Assembly: GCF_020379485.1 (NCBI RefSeq)
Contig: NC_063439.1
Location: forward strand, 10,394,466-10,458,465
Direction: 5' to 3'
Source: Brassica napus
Taxonomy: Eukaryota; Streptophyta; Magnoliopsida; Brassicales; Brassicaceae
DNA: 64,000 nucleotides
Shown: in pieces, positions 46,581 to 58,973 of the stretch
How the letters are laid out: the number at the start of each line of letters is the position of its first letter
Position numbering within the stretch: position 1 is the first letter of the stretch
The notes under the pieces: model-generated
What the model saw: the letters and a program-made list of their open reading frames with translations, nothing else
Told to the model about the DNA's origin: nothing
Databases searched by the model: none
Position numbers and translations under genes: made by a program

Positions 46581-47458
46581 AAGAGAAGTATTATTAACTA
46601 CAAGGATGTTATTTGGAATCCCAAAATGATTTGAGAAAATACTTTTCTTTAAATTACGTTAATAAATTAAAATATATTACTATTTATATTCTTCTGTCTT
46701 TTTTTTTGTTTCGAAATGTCTTAATTAGCAATCTAGAAACAGGTCTTTTGAGTATTTAGAAGCATATCAAAGGATTAGAAAACCGCATTGGATGATACTG
46801 GATAATGATAAGGAAGTGATATTTGTAACTTGTAAGCACTAAGCAACAATATTTCAATTTCATTTTGATTAACAAATATATATTTTGGAGTTTGTGTGTA
46901 GAGAAAGGTCTAAGAAGAAGAAGTTGAAAACAAGTGGATACTCCGACTCCCTCCCACCCGTTGTTGTCTTTGTAATTCTGTCATCAATTATTCATTTTGT
47001 TATATATAACCCGATCGATAGTGGTTTTTGTTTGATCCATTTGCTTCTATCTTTCATTATCAAAGGTTCTTATCATCAAAAACATGAGTCATGGCCCCTA
47101 CAGTTTCACTACATCTTGTTACTATATATAAGTTCTATAGTACATTGATTAATTACAGTCCAATATGATTTCTGAGCTTTTTTGTTGACTTAATAATTGA
47201 TCCGCAAGGGCACAGACTTTATCGCAGTAGAAATCTTCTTTTTCGCGTAAAAAAAAAATGTAAACGTGCAAGTAAATATTCTACCAAATTTTCTTAGTAA
47301 TATAAATATTATTTAGTTTTTCTTTTCGTACAAGTATGTGTATTTTTTCTTTCGACTTCGATATATAGTAGTAACTTTGGATCTTTTTCCTCTCAACTAA
47401 CGATGAGATTAGTCTCTCAGTTAAAAACAAACTTTTTTTTTTAAAGTAAACAGACTTG
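46581..47458. other. No gene seen
   Basis: AT-rich spacer up to the hAT insertion site; short open frames only. Confidence 0.5.
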
Positions 47459-47466
47459 GCTATATG

Positions 47467-48430
47467 TAGAGACGTCGAGCGGATCACAGCGGGCATGTCC
47501 CACGTGGACTGCAGTTCTTAAAATACCGGACCAAACCCGTACCGTAGAATATATAGGCCTTCGCGGACCGTTCCGCGGGACGCTTCCTTATCAAACCGTC
47601 TGCTACAGCTTCTTTCATGAATGTTCAAGTAGAAGAGTTGTGTAGGAGAGTTAAAGAGAGCTCATTAAGCTTTACTAAAGCCTTATCAAAATCAATACCA
47701 CAAATCTCTGTTTGTGCTTGCTTTCTTGAGTTAAAAGTCTTCTTTTGTTATCAGCATAAGATTTTGTTAAGTTAGAATCTGATTGAGTTGTGGTCTTTGT
47801 AATAATTTGGTTCAAGTGTTGTATGTCTTCATCAAACCATCTCTCTTTTTAATTATTTGGATTGCAAAAAAATTTGTGAATCAATTTACCAAATTATACA
47901 AGTGACGTGATATACAACTAACTTTTTTCCTAAACAACACCATTGTAACCAAATTTAATTTAAGAAAAACACCACTTCACAGTACTGAAAACAAAACCAA
48001 TCAACTTAAACAAGAAATATCACATTATAATAAAGCAATTCATAGTTGTGTATAATAAAAAAAAAAAAAAAACCAAATCAAAACACCACCAGAGCTCGAA
48101 TCGTCATCGCTGGGGTTGGAGTCGTCATCACCGGAGCTCGAATCATCATCGCCGAAATTCCTTATGTTTTCTGGAGGAAAAGTCACAAGAATCGCTTTCT
48201 TCTCATTCTCTTTCTCATTTTTTAGGTAAAATAAGATATGAAGAAAAAAATGTGGATCCATTTAATCCCGCATAAACCTTTCGGCCCATCCTGCAAAAGG
48301 ACCAGTCCCGCGAAGATCCATCCCGCGAGACCCGCAAATTTACGGGCCTAGAAAACCTCGTCTCAATACCGTTCCGCGACAGTCGTTTACGGACCAGGTC
48401 CGCGGTACAAATCCATGATTGCCATCTCTA
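47467..48430. mobile_element. Non-autonomous hAT-type element, 964 bp
   Basis: The ends TAGAGACG and CATCTCTA are short inverted repeats, and the insertion is bounded by a perfect 8-bp duplication GCTATATG (47459-47466 and 48431-48438). The two ends are GC-rich with CCCGCG and CCGCGG motifs, while the middle is AT-rich. No transposase is present. Confidence 0.9.
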
Positions 48431-48438
48431 GCTATATG

Positions 48439-49142
48439 TTTTATTCATTAAGTTCTACTTAGCTTGTATCAATCAAGGGTCTTACTTTTCAATTTTTCTA
48501 AAACAATGTGTTTTACTTTATTTTATGCATCAATGATTATAAAATACACTATTTTCTTGAACATGAATTTGAACGATAAAACCTAAAGACTAAAGAGTAT
48601 TGCAAAAGGGATTCCGCAAGTATTTTGCCAATCAACAAAAGTTGCAGACGGTCACCGACAAAAATATAAAGAAAATTTTCATTAAGTGAAAAAATGAGTT
48701 TTGATACTTTCATATTATAAAATAATAAATAATATGATAATACCATTTTATTTTTTAATTAAATGGCAATAAAATTATAATGATAAATAATTATGATGTA
48801 AATAAAATTACACTGTAATTTGCTTTATAATATTATAAGATGCCAATTTATTACTAAAGTGTATTGAAAATAAGCTAAATACTTATAATAAGAAGTAAAA
48901 TATTTTAAATAAATTTAGATTTTGTAATATTAGTTTAATTATTGATATTTTTTATTATAATAAAGTACTATATACAATATTTAATCAAACTAATATGTAT
49001 TTCGCAATTCCACAAATCAGCAAATTTTAAATATGTTTCTGCAGTTTAAATAATTTTTAATGTAATTTTGCAATTAAACGATTTTTATCGGTCAAAACCT
49101 TATCTATCCGGAAAAAAAAACAAATCACTGAGAGGTAGCAAC
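48439..49142. other. AT-rich DNA, no gene seen
   Basis: No recognisable feature beyond simple AT-rich sequence. Confidence 0.5.
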
Positions 49143-49150
49143 TCCACACG

Positions 49151-49872
49151 TAGAAGTATCAAAATGAGTTATATCTTATGAACTGGCTCAGCTCAACTTG
49201 ATTTTTCATGAGCATGATCTCTGTTTTCAGGTTCATTTAATAAATGAGTTTATTGATCGAGCTTAAATTAGATCACGGGTTATATGAGCGATCTTTAATG
49301 ATCATGAGCTAACTCATGAGGTTGGTCGCTTATATATATATATATTATGTAAGAAAAGATAGTTTATATATTAATCATATTTATCTTATAAAATTAAAAT
49401 TTAAAACCAAAAAGTTATAAATATATACAAAAAATGTAAAAGAATATTGATATCAATCCTCATATTATATATCTTTTGAATTAAAATCTAAAAAAATATT
49501 CCTAAGACTCTCATACAGAATATATATCTTTATAATTTGAATAGATGAAGATTTTGAACATGAATAACTCGTACGTAGAATAGATTTTCGGATCACTAAT
49601 TTAGCTTTGATTTACTTTATTATTAGGTGTTATATTTATATTAATGTTTTGGATTAATTTTAAACTATATTACGAAAAATATTTTTTTTGATTTTTTTTA
49701 TAATTTTAGTTTTTTATTTAATCGCGAGTTTGCTCGCTTTAACTCATGATATCTGAATTCAAGTTTACATATTGAAGTTTATATAATAAATGAACTGAGC
49801 TGAGATAACTCATGAAATATCTGAGCTTAACTGAGTTGAGCGAGCTAACTCATTTTCATTTTGACACCCCAA
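49151..49872. mobile_element. Probable decayed hAT-type element
   Basis: The ends TAGAAGTATCAAAATGAG and CTCATTTTCATTTTGACACC are imperfect inverted repeats, with AGCTCAACTTG/CTGAGTTGAGC motifs inside each end. Flanking 8-mers TCCACACG and TTCACACA match at 6 of 8 positions, compatible with a decayed target duplication. No coding sequence. Confidence 0.5.
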
Positions 49873-49905
49873 TTCACACATATGTAAGAATAGTACTGCA
49901 TGAAG

Positions 49906-49941
<36 letters not shown>

Positions 49942-50742
49942 TACTGAGCTATATATATCTGGCATTAGACAATGCCCAAATTGGAATCTTGATTAGTACA
50001 GAGTATATCATTTGTATATAAAAATATCGACAAGTACAGGCAAATGTATATTTTATACACGCGTGTAAAAGGAATGTTCTTTGTGTGTTAAAAAAAGAAC
50101 ATGTAAATGACGTAACGTAATGGTTTTAATATGAAACTCATTACCTGGAAGAAAAAAGATCATTTTAGTTAAAAAGAAGAAAAAAAGTGTTTACCAAATA
50201 AATAAATGAGATAATTATTTTGACAAAAAAGATGTTTAACATTTAGACCCCCCAACCCAAAAAAAAAAATGTTGACAAAAAAAGAGATCTTTATTTACAT
50301 CCAAAGAGCAATAAAAAGCTCTCTAGGGTTTCATGGAATTCTTTTTCAGCAATTTATGGTTAGTTTACGCACCTTTTGGCCTTTGCCATAGTTATTTTCT
50401 AGTATTTTGTACTTTCTCTTGTATAAAAGTTTGCACAATGGGCTTAGTTAGAACCGTGTTAGTAACACATTTTAAAGCATTGGGGCTTAGGGCATCATTT
50501 TTATGTTTATAGGGAAGATTTATAAACATATTATTTTGTATAGGCAATTGATATAAAGCTGTTTGTTAAGTATTTTTAAAAAATATTAAACCTAGATTAC
50601 TACTAATATTTCTAAGATTTATTTTCTATCATCACAACTTAACTTTAAAACCCAGCTTTAAAAAAAACTTAACTTTAAACTAATTAGCTACAGTTATATC
50701 TACAGTTTTGAATTTTATTATTTATTTCTTTTAAGTATGTTA
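49873..50742. other. AT-rich spacer
   Basis: Contains an (AT)n run at 49907-49937 and no recognisable gene. Confidence 0.5.
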
Positions 50743-52100
50743 TCCCTTATATACTAAAGCGCAAGTCGCCTAACGAATTAAAAGCTGCCATGTGGAAAAA
50801 ATTTAGAAAAAAAAATTGCCAAGTGGAAAAGTTTTACAATTTTTTAACAGCATAAATGCAAAAAAAAAAAAATTAATGCAAAAACATTTTCGTCTCTTTA
50901 TCTTAACTGTTTAATTTTTTTTTTAATATATACTAAAATCTCTAAGATTTCTCAGCCATGAACCCATGATTTTGTAACAGTTACTCTTTCTCTACATAAA
51001 CTCAAAATGCCTATAACGTAAACTGATCTTTACTTCTTTCAAAAAATTTTAACTCCTAAATTCTTTGTAACAAATTCTCTCTAAAATATGATAGATCAAA
51101 AACTTCTACCGTAACCACAATATCAAGTCTACAACTCGGGATCCATATCAACATAATCTCTGGCCAATATGTGGCACAAGAATATTCTTCAAAATCTTTT
51201 CATGAATTGAGAAAAGAATCACAAGTTTTATCCGTGCATAGTAGGCTGAAGAACTCAAAGTCCTGGTCAGTAACTCTGGAAACACTCAAACTCTTCTAAT
51301 CTACTTATTGCTTTCATTTTCTTTGGGTTTAATAGTTATAAGCAAAAACTACATAGTGGGTGAAAACCAAACAAGTCGATAACATTTTCAAACCGGATTA
51401 GATCAGTCCTGGATTTTGTTATTTTGTATTGTGCTGATAATTCAGGGAGGGAAGGAGAGTAAGAGTGACTTACCTTAAAGCAAACGTACAAGGCCTTTAA
51501 ATTTTTGAGACATGCCACATCCGGAAACAAGTGTATTCTTATTTATTTTTGGATAATGTCTCTTATGTTACTCAACTTACTTTTTGAAACTTTTTTTGTA
51601 GCTTTGAATAAATTTTTTATCGTGGCTAACAAATAGTGATGTGATGCCTCTTTTAAAAGTGTGGAAAGAAAACAAAAAGAAATTAGCACTTTTTGCTAAA
51701 AAAACCTAGCACTTTTTTGGTAAAATTGGGTATGTTTATAATTTCACAAATTTTTTTATAAAGAGTATTAGAGTGTATTCTTTTTATTTTATAAAGAGTA
51801 TTAGAGTATATTCTACTATGGTGTTACCGACAAAATTGGGTATTGTTTATAATTTCACAAAAAGAAATTTATAATAGATCATATTCAAGTATCTTACGCT
51901 TTTTTTTTGTTAAATAAAAATTTGACTATTTTATTCATGTTTAATATTATTTTTTATTGTTTATTATACTAATCATTAAGAAATTATATTTTTTAAAAGT
52001 CTTATTAAATAAAAATATGAATAATACTGAATAGATTAAATATAATATTTTAAATATAATAAAAATTTGACTCCGTGCATAGCACGGGATGATATACTAG
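50743..52100 (+). mobile_element. Non-autonomous Helitron, 1358 bp
   Basis: It starts A|TCCCTTATATACTAAAGCGC, a Helitron-type 5' end, and finishes with CCGTGCATAGCACGG, then GATGATATACTAG|T (CTAG at 52097-52100). The interior has local duplications of a TATAATTTCACAAA block (about 51735 and 51849) and no helicase frame. Confidence 0.83.
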
Positions 52101-52720
52101 TTGTTTATATTTTATGAAGTGTTATAATAAAAAACATATTATGTTGATCAATATAATATACTTGTATCACTTTTTATATAAATATTTATTCTAAAGTTGT
52201 AAAATAATATTTTTGTTTGAAAATAGCAAATATTATTTCTGTTTAAAGATAATAGTTTGGGTGTTACAGATTTTTACAAGTTAAACATAAAAATAAGACT
52301 AGTTTATTCTTAGATGAACTTTTCTATCAAAATTTTATTTCATAAATATTTTTTCATTGCAAAACAATTTAGTACAAGATTTTAAATATTTTTTTTTCAT
52401 TTAGCCTGTGGTATAAAAACATCTAGGCACAGCTCTGGGCTTAATTTTTTTGTAAAAAAACATTATAGCGTCTGCAGCGTAAAAACAAAGATTCTTATCA
52501 AAATAGTAACGAGAAGATGAAACAAAGGAAAAATCTACTGAATTCCACAGGTAAAAAGATTGTCATATAGATGACAAAACGGCAGACATGGAAAATTAAT
52601 GGGCTTTTGAAAGTTTATATAAACTAGTTTTTAAATATCGTTTATCTTTATATATTAGTAACTCATAATAATTGCATTACATATATAATATATAATATGA
52701 CCGATGAATGCAGTTTACAA

Positions 52721-52762
<42 letters not shown>

Positions 52763-53961
52763 GACCGATCGACTAGATTTTACTAGCGTATAGTTGCAAA
52801 TTAGTTATATGTATTTGAGAATCTTATGGTTTTTTGAATTAATATAATCCATTATATAATCTCTGTAGCTAGTACAAGTGTTTCAATATTTTTGTACATA
52901 AATACTGGAATCCTGGATCGGACAGTACAGATCAAGTTATCTCATTACATTATATATGTATGAAATTTATATCTTTTTTTTTTTTGCAAAAACAGAAAAT
53001 GAATGCATGAATTTAGGGTATTATTTGAACTAATCCAAATCATTTTAATTTCCATGAAATTTTATGTTATCAAATAACAGGATACTATAACAATAATATT
53101 TAAATCGAACGTCGGAAATTAAAAGTAGATGAAATGAACATGGTGATGCAATAATTATACCCATCATCTCCATGCATATATATCTTTACACACACACACA
53201 GATATATATATATATATATAACCATCAGTTTTCATTTAAAGGAACAGTAGTTTCAAAAGTGATTGGAATAAATAAAATGAACCAGATGGAGGTCATCCAA
53301 TAATTATATTCAGATCATGCAAATTGTTCATTCTTCTATTTTCCACGTTCCTTTATTTGTATGGTGCAATAATTGTTTATTGTTCACTCTATCTCTTGTT
53401 ACTCTAATATCAAGCACTTAACTAGCTGATCACACTAATTAGCTTTTGTTCTATTTAATGGTTAATTAGTGACATAATTCGAGTTTAATACTCCAAATAG
53501 CTAATGTTACGGAATTGACATGATTAATGTACACACGGTAACTAATTGAACTGCAGTCCATCAAATCCCCATGTAATTGAATTGTTTCTGATACTACCTA
53601 AGATGGCACAACGGAGTTTGGAACACACATGACCAGTTCTCGAGGCTAATTGAGAAGGCGATGAAGATCAAGATTCTATCATTTGGGTACAAATTTCTTC
53701 GTCGATGGGAAATCATGCTGAGAATGTGGTTTCATAGACTTCAGATTTTTCTCATCTTCGAGAAGTGTTAGATTCATATTTTACCGACTTATAGTTTTTT
53801 GATACATCTGTAAAACGAGGTCTTTTGTTGATCAATGAATTTTAAATTTCAACAATTTTCAATGTAAAATTGCCGGGGAAATAATTAATTTCTTATTTGA
53901 ACATATCATTTGTTTTCCTTAGATTTCAAGAAAACAAAAAGAAATTAAATACGTAAAAAGA
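52101..53961. other. AT-rich region downstream of the SGR5-like gene
   Basis: It contains (AT)n at 52724-52758 flanked by two copies of AATATGACCGAT, and CA/TA runs near 53190-53220. No gene is seen. The last 100-200 bp probably include the 3' UTR of the SGR5-like gene. Confidence 0.5.
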
Positions 53962-54525
53962 TTAAGGCCTAAAACGCTGACTGCAAGAGTGGCAAGTGAT
54001 CTCCAAGCAAGTCGTATCGATCTTGGTCATTGATCTCTCCTTCAACCTCTCCGCTCTCTCAACCTCCTCCCTCGCCTTCTGCCACATCACCCTGATCCCA
54101 ATCCAAAATCCGTTAACCAAACCGAACAAAACCAAACCAAACCGGAATTACTCAGTATAAGTTTGTTACCTTGCACGAGCAAACTCAGATTGAGCCATCT
54201 CCATCTCACGGCGAGTCAGCTCTCTGACTCTCTCGGCGTAAGCCTTCTCTATCGCCGCCAGTCTTATCTGCTCCGCCGCCTGCCACTTCAGAGCCTCCAC
54301 ACCTCCTCCGCCATCGCTTACATGCTCCACGGTCGCCGTTGGAATTGTGCTGAGGCTGATGGAGAGTTTGAGGTCGAGATCGTGGTGGATCATGGATGAG
54401 GAATGGTGGTGATCGGTTGTTGTCATTGTTGGGACGAGTGTCCTTACCGGAGATTCCGTCGACAGTGGAGAAGGTAAAAGCTGAAGCTCTTTGTGATGAT
54501 CATGTTGCTGCTGTTGTTCAGCCAT
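53962..54525 (-). CDS. SHOOT GRAVITROPISM 5-like protein (no zinc fingers)
   Basis: Two exons (54525-54170 and 54091-53962) join at an Arg codon across a GT-AG intron to give 161 residues. The C-terminal half, AEQIRLAAIEKAYAERVREL through EMEMAQSEFARAR to CLEITCHSCSQRF, matches the conserved C-terminal domain of the INDETERMINATE-domain zinc-finger protein SGR5/IDD15, likely a coiled coil with a terminal CHSC. The N-terminal zinc fingers of SGR5 are absent. Residues 50-54 (LDLKL) form an LxLxL EAR-type repression motif. It corresponds in position to Arabidopsis At3g48550, annotated from memory as SHOOT GRAVITROPISM-like. A role as a competing or repressive partner of IDD proteins is inference. 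The start is the first ATG, before a poly-Gln stretch. Confidence 0.9.
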
Positions 54526-54922
54526 TTTTTTGGTTTTGTTTTTTGTTGGGAGCTAAAAAAAGGCTGCAGTTTTCAATAAGTAGGGGGTGGCATTACCAAT
54601 CACTTTATATGTAAGCTGCTTCGTGTCTGTGCACATATATATCTACTTGAAATGACTGTTATATCCTTGGTGCTTTATTTTCGTGTCATATACTTTTTTC
54701 TGTTTCAGAAGGATCCATGTTTCAAAAAAAAATTGTTTCTAAAAAATTTCTATTTTACCTTTTTAATGTATGCAATAACGATAAATTATAAATTTTAAAA
54801 ACATTAATTGTATTTACTGAACTTTGATTGGTTAAAAATCATAAAAAATAGCTAAACACGAAAATAATGTATTTATCGTCAAAAATTTACGTGTTTTCTT
54901 AATAAGTGTGAAAACTCTAGAA
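54526..54922 (-). promoter_or_regulatory. Upstream region of the SGR5-like gene
   Basis: Probable 5' UTR and proximal promoter, limited on the far side by a Helitron at 54923. No TATA box is clearly assignable and no other gene is seen. Confidence 0.35.
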
Positions 54923-55144
54923 TCTATACTATTATTTGAGAAGTAAATTTGCTTACTTGTTATCTTGTCCATAATTTTAGTACAAGTCATTAGTTAATTA
55001 ATTAATATTCGTATATAAAATTTTATTTCATACATATACTTATCATGATATTTAAGATAATTAATAATTTGCTTACTTGTCATCTTGTCCATAATTTTAG
55101 AATAAATCATTAGTTTAATTAATTAATATTATTATTTAAAATTT

Positions 55145-55176
<32 letters not shown>

Positions 55177-56502
55177 TTATCATGATATTTAAGATAATTA
55201 ATAACCATTAAACTATTTCTATCGATATATATACACTATTATTATTTTAAAATATTCATTTATATATATATATATATATAATTATCGTAATATATAAGAT
55301 AATTAATAAACATTAATCTATTTTACTGATATTTATACTATTATTTTTTTTATTACTTATCGTCTTCTCCATAATTTTAGGATAAGTCATTAGTTTAGTT
55401 AATTAATATTATTCTTTAAAATTTAATTTAATATATATATTTATCATAATATTTAAGATAATTAATAACCATTAACATATTTCTACCGATATATATACTA
55501 TTCTTCTTTTAAAATTATTTAATTTAATATATATTTTTATCATGAGTTAAGATAATTAGTTAATATTAACCTATTCTACGACATATATACTATTATTTTT
55601 GAATCTTTTAACATATATACTTATTATTATATTTAGGAAATTTAATTTATAAATAGTTATTAACATTGATATTAAAATTTGATATTAATTAACAATATCT
55701 AGCGATGATATTATAATTACGTTTATCTTATATTTAATTTATTTTAATGACTAATATTATAGCCACTTTATTATTCTTATTGGAAATATTTATCAAAATA
55801 CATATTATTACAATAATAAAATAAAGATTAAAGGTAAACCATCAATGAAAAGATGCCGTAAAATATAAATTGCATACTTATGTTAAATACTTTATATATA
55901 TTTAATATTAAACAATCATATTCCTAACCTAAAATAAATTCATTTGTATTTTTACATGACAATCATAAATGAATTTATCTGTAAAATCACAAATGTTATC
56001 AAAAGAATATATTTAAATCCAAAATAGTAAATATTATATAAACTATAAAATGATAATTAACTAAAAATATTAAAAATAAATGGAAACATGAAAAACTAAG
56101 ATGAAAACATTAAATGTTATTGAAATTTTGACAAATATAATAATTTTGTCTCTCTGTTTTTAAAATATAGATTATAGAGAATATATAATGTTTGTTGGTT
56201 ATTGTTATTTTACTAATGTTTTACTGGCTGTGACCATTTATAATCTTTTCAGTGCCACTGAATTTCTTTTCAGTCTATAAGTATAATAATTTGATTACTA
56301 TTATAAAAAAGATTTTGATCCAGAATCTACAATGATATATAAAAATTTGAAACCAAAGAACATAATTTAATACATTGATTATCAATATTAATATTAAAAT
56401 TTGTATCTAATTAATTTAATATATTTTTTATAAAAATAAAAATTAGAATTAAAAAAATTTAAGTATATATATATATATTAGTCTGCACGGATCATCAACT
56501 AG
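54923..56502 (+). mobile_element. Non-autonomous Helitron with internal tandem repeats, 1580 bp
   Basis: It starts A|TCTATACTATTATTTGAG and ends CTGCACGGATCATCAACTAG|T (CTAG at 56499-56502); the hairpin is decayed. The left third is a degenerate tandem array (54949-55600). Confidence 0.78.
54949..55600. repeat. Degenerate tandem array inside Helitron
   Basis: Four to five units of about 100-190 bp. The recurring blocks are CTTGTCCATAATTTTAG (54963, 55082 and a variant near 55363) and TAAGATAATTAATAA (about 55052, 55191, 55292, 55456 and a decayed copy near 55546). AT microsatellites occur within the units. Confidence 0.75.
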
Positions 56503-57762
56503 TATACATTATTTTGAAACGGAGAGAGTAGTTATAAGAAGTTAATTTGTTTAGAAAATTAGTGATGGATCGATTGGATTCATAATAATAATAAAAAGTA
56601 AAAAATTGGGTGAAGGAACTATTAAAAATGTTTCCGACAATTTAATTAGTAAAGGGATAACAATGCGTTAAATTATTGTCAAAACTTAATAAAAGCATTA
56701 AATTTAATCTAGTATATTTGACATAAACAATCAAACTTATAATGACATACATCATAACTGTAATAAATGTATTTTTTGACATAAACAATCATATTATTGA
56801 CATAAACTATCAAAGATTTAATTGAACCATTAAATTTTTCAAATTTTATTTTAAGAGATGTATATATTTTTTGATAAAAAATTGGATAACTTTTTTGGAT
56901 AATCCAAAGATATCTACCGGACAAAAATTCAATCGATTAGTCTTTTAGGTATCTGATCACCGGTGCAGTCAGATCCAGTTGCTCGCAAAGAAAATCAGAA
57001 ATCTCTGTCGCTTAGCTATATGGATAAACTTGAGTTGGTGCGGATTGGAACCTAGATTCTTTTAGAGACATTTGGAACGCCATGCGCCTCCTGACCATAT
57101 CCATTTAAGGCCTGACTGGTTCAAACGCAGCGGTTGCGGTTGCGGGAGTTTGTGGATGCGGGCAGTTGCGGTTTCTAACGGTTTTAAGAGATTTGTACGA
57201 CTGGTACTGCTGTTAAAAATTGGTGCGTTTGCGGGTGACTCATGACTGGTTAACTACCAAATGCATTAACAGAGTTATAATAAAAGAGTGAGTTTGAAAA
57301 GATCTTGAGTTCTTAATCGTTGAGTTAGAATTATAGTTTGATTCAATATGGTAACACAGTTATTTATATCATCAAATCAATGCTTTTCTAAATTATACTA
57401 GTACCATCGTTTGTTTACGTTTGCGGTTATGTTATGTTTAAGGTAATAGAACATGTATATACAACCATCACCGTTGTGTTACGGTTAGTTTAAAACATCA
57501 GTGGCATAATTCATTAAGGCCGGGTTTGAAATTTTAGAAATTTTAAGCATTTACTAATAATTTTAGTAATTATTTTCATAAGTTAGAGTTTATATTTACA
57601 TATATAACTTCCAAATATTTTAGAGGTTTTGACAAATAATTTCTTTTGACTAATGTCATTCGACCCTGCTAATTAGTCATAAGTTCCAATTTTAAACTTT
57701 ATTTGTTAAAAATTAATCTGGAGCACATTGACATTAATGAGAAAATAATACTAGAAGTTAAG
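56503..57762. other. Spacer with a GC-rich repeat
   Basis: No gene is seen. A stretch at 57117-57260 containing GCGGTTGCGGTTGCGGG and TGCGGGCAGTTGCGG stands out in composition and looks like part of a dispersed element; its limits could not be set. Confidence 0.5.
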
Positions 57763-58615
57763 GCATCTCTAATCCAAATCTATTTTTTTCTCAATAATTT
57801 CTACTAAAATAGTATCAATATTATTAAAACAGGATCACTCCTATCCTTTACCCTTTATTTATCGTGCCATATTACTTATTTTGCCACTGGTTTTTCAAAG
57901 AAAGTTATACCCCTCATTAAGGGTATAGTGGTCATTTGATTGATGGACATGCATATTAATAGAACGCCAAATTATATTTAGTGACAGTTACACGTAACCG
58001 TTGAATGTTAAAGTGGGTTTGATTACATTCCTTACTTCAGAATTTCAGATAGTCATGTCGATAGTATTTCTATGGAATTCATTAACTATCATATCTTAAT
58101 TATTAAAACATTTTATTATCATTTAAGAGAAATATTATACAAAAAAACATAAATATGATTAAAACACACAAATATATAAATTAAAACTTTAAACAATGTA
58201 AAATAAAAAATATACCCGTCCTTTTAAGGACGGGTCAAAATCTAGTAACTCTATTATAGAGTAAGTTTTGCTCAAATGATTGATTCTAACTCTATTACAA
58301 AATCATTGGAGTAAAACTTACTCAATAATATAATTACACTATTTTAGTAGAAATTACAGAGAAAAAATACGATCTTTAATCTCACTCTATTTTCCACTTT
58401 AAAATAGAGTTTAGAGTAAAAATGTTCAAATGGTGCTCTATTTTTCACATTATAATAGAGTAAAAAATAAGTTTACTTTATATATAGAGTAAATTGTTTT
58501 TTTTGTTCATTATTGTATTTTGTACTTTAAAATAGAATACCATTAAAATATATCATAACTCTATTATAGAATTATTAAAAAAATAAGGTGAACCATAGAA
58601 GACGGCCTTAGTTTG
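57763..58615. repeat. Foldback MITE-like element interrupted by a Helitron
   Basis: A stretch with TTTCTACTAAAATAGTA just left of 57815 recurs in inverse orientation near 58342-58358 (ACTATTTTAGTAGAAA), and repeated TCTATTATAGAGTAA-type palindromes fill the region. Ends near GGCATCTCTAATCC and GACGGCCTTAG are approximate. The Helitron at 57815-58246 sits inside it. Confidence 0.65.
57815..58246 (+). mobile_element. Small Helitron, 432 bp
   Basis: It starts A|TCAATATTATTAAAACAGG and ends with the perfect hairpin ACCCGTCCTTTTAAGGACGGGT, less than 15 bp before CTAG|T (58243-58246). It contains no coding sequence and is the shortest complete Helitron in the window. Confidence 0.85.
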
Positions 58616-58973
58616 GCAAAACAAAGGTAGAAGCTATTAAAAGACTAGTTATTAGCTGTAGAAAAAATCTCCGTTGAAGAAAAGACAGAGAAGATGGAAT
58701 ATAACGGATCACGTTATTGAGGCATGAGAGGCTTTTATGAGAAACCCTTTTCACTTTTTCATCATCTTTCTCATTTCAAATGTTATTATAACTAGTAACT
58801 TTGCGATTATATATAAGCATCTATCCGTTTTATATAAAGATATGAAAATGAGGATGTGGTTGCGTAATAATTGGAGATGCACGTGGGTTATTGGGTTCTA
58901 AAAGCTAACAAACTTACTACAATACTAAGTAGGAATATTTTAGTCATTTAAATTCTTGTCATAAAATGGTACT

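Noticed and set aside
53650..53690. miR172-like sequence
   Set aside because: Only a partial antisense resemblance, and no complementary arm nearby.
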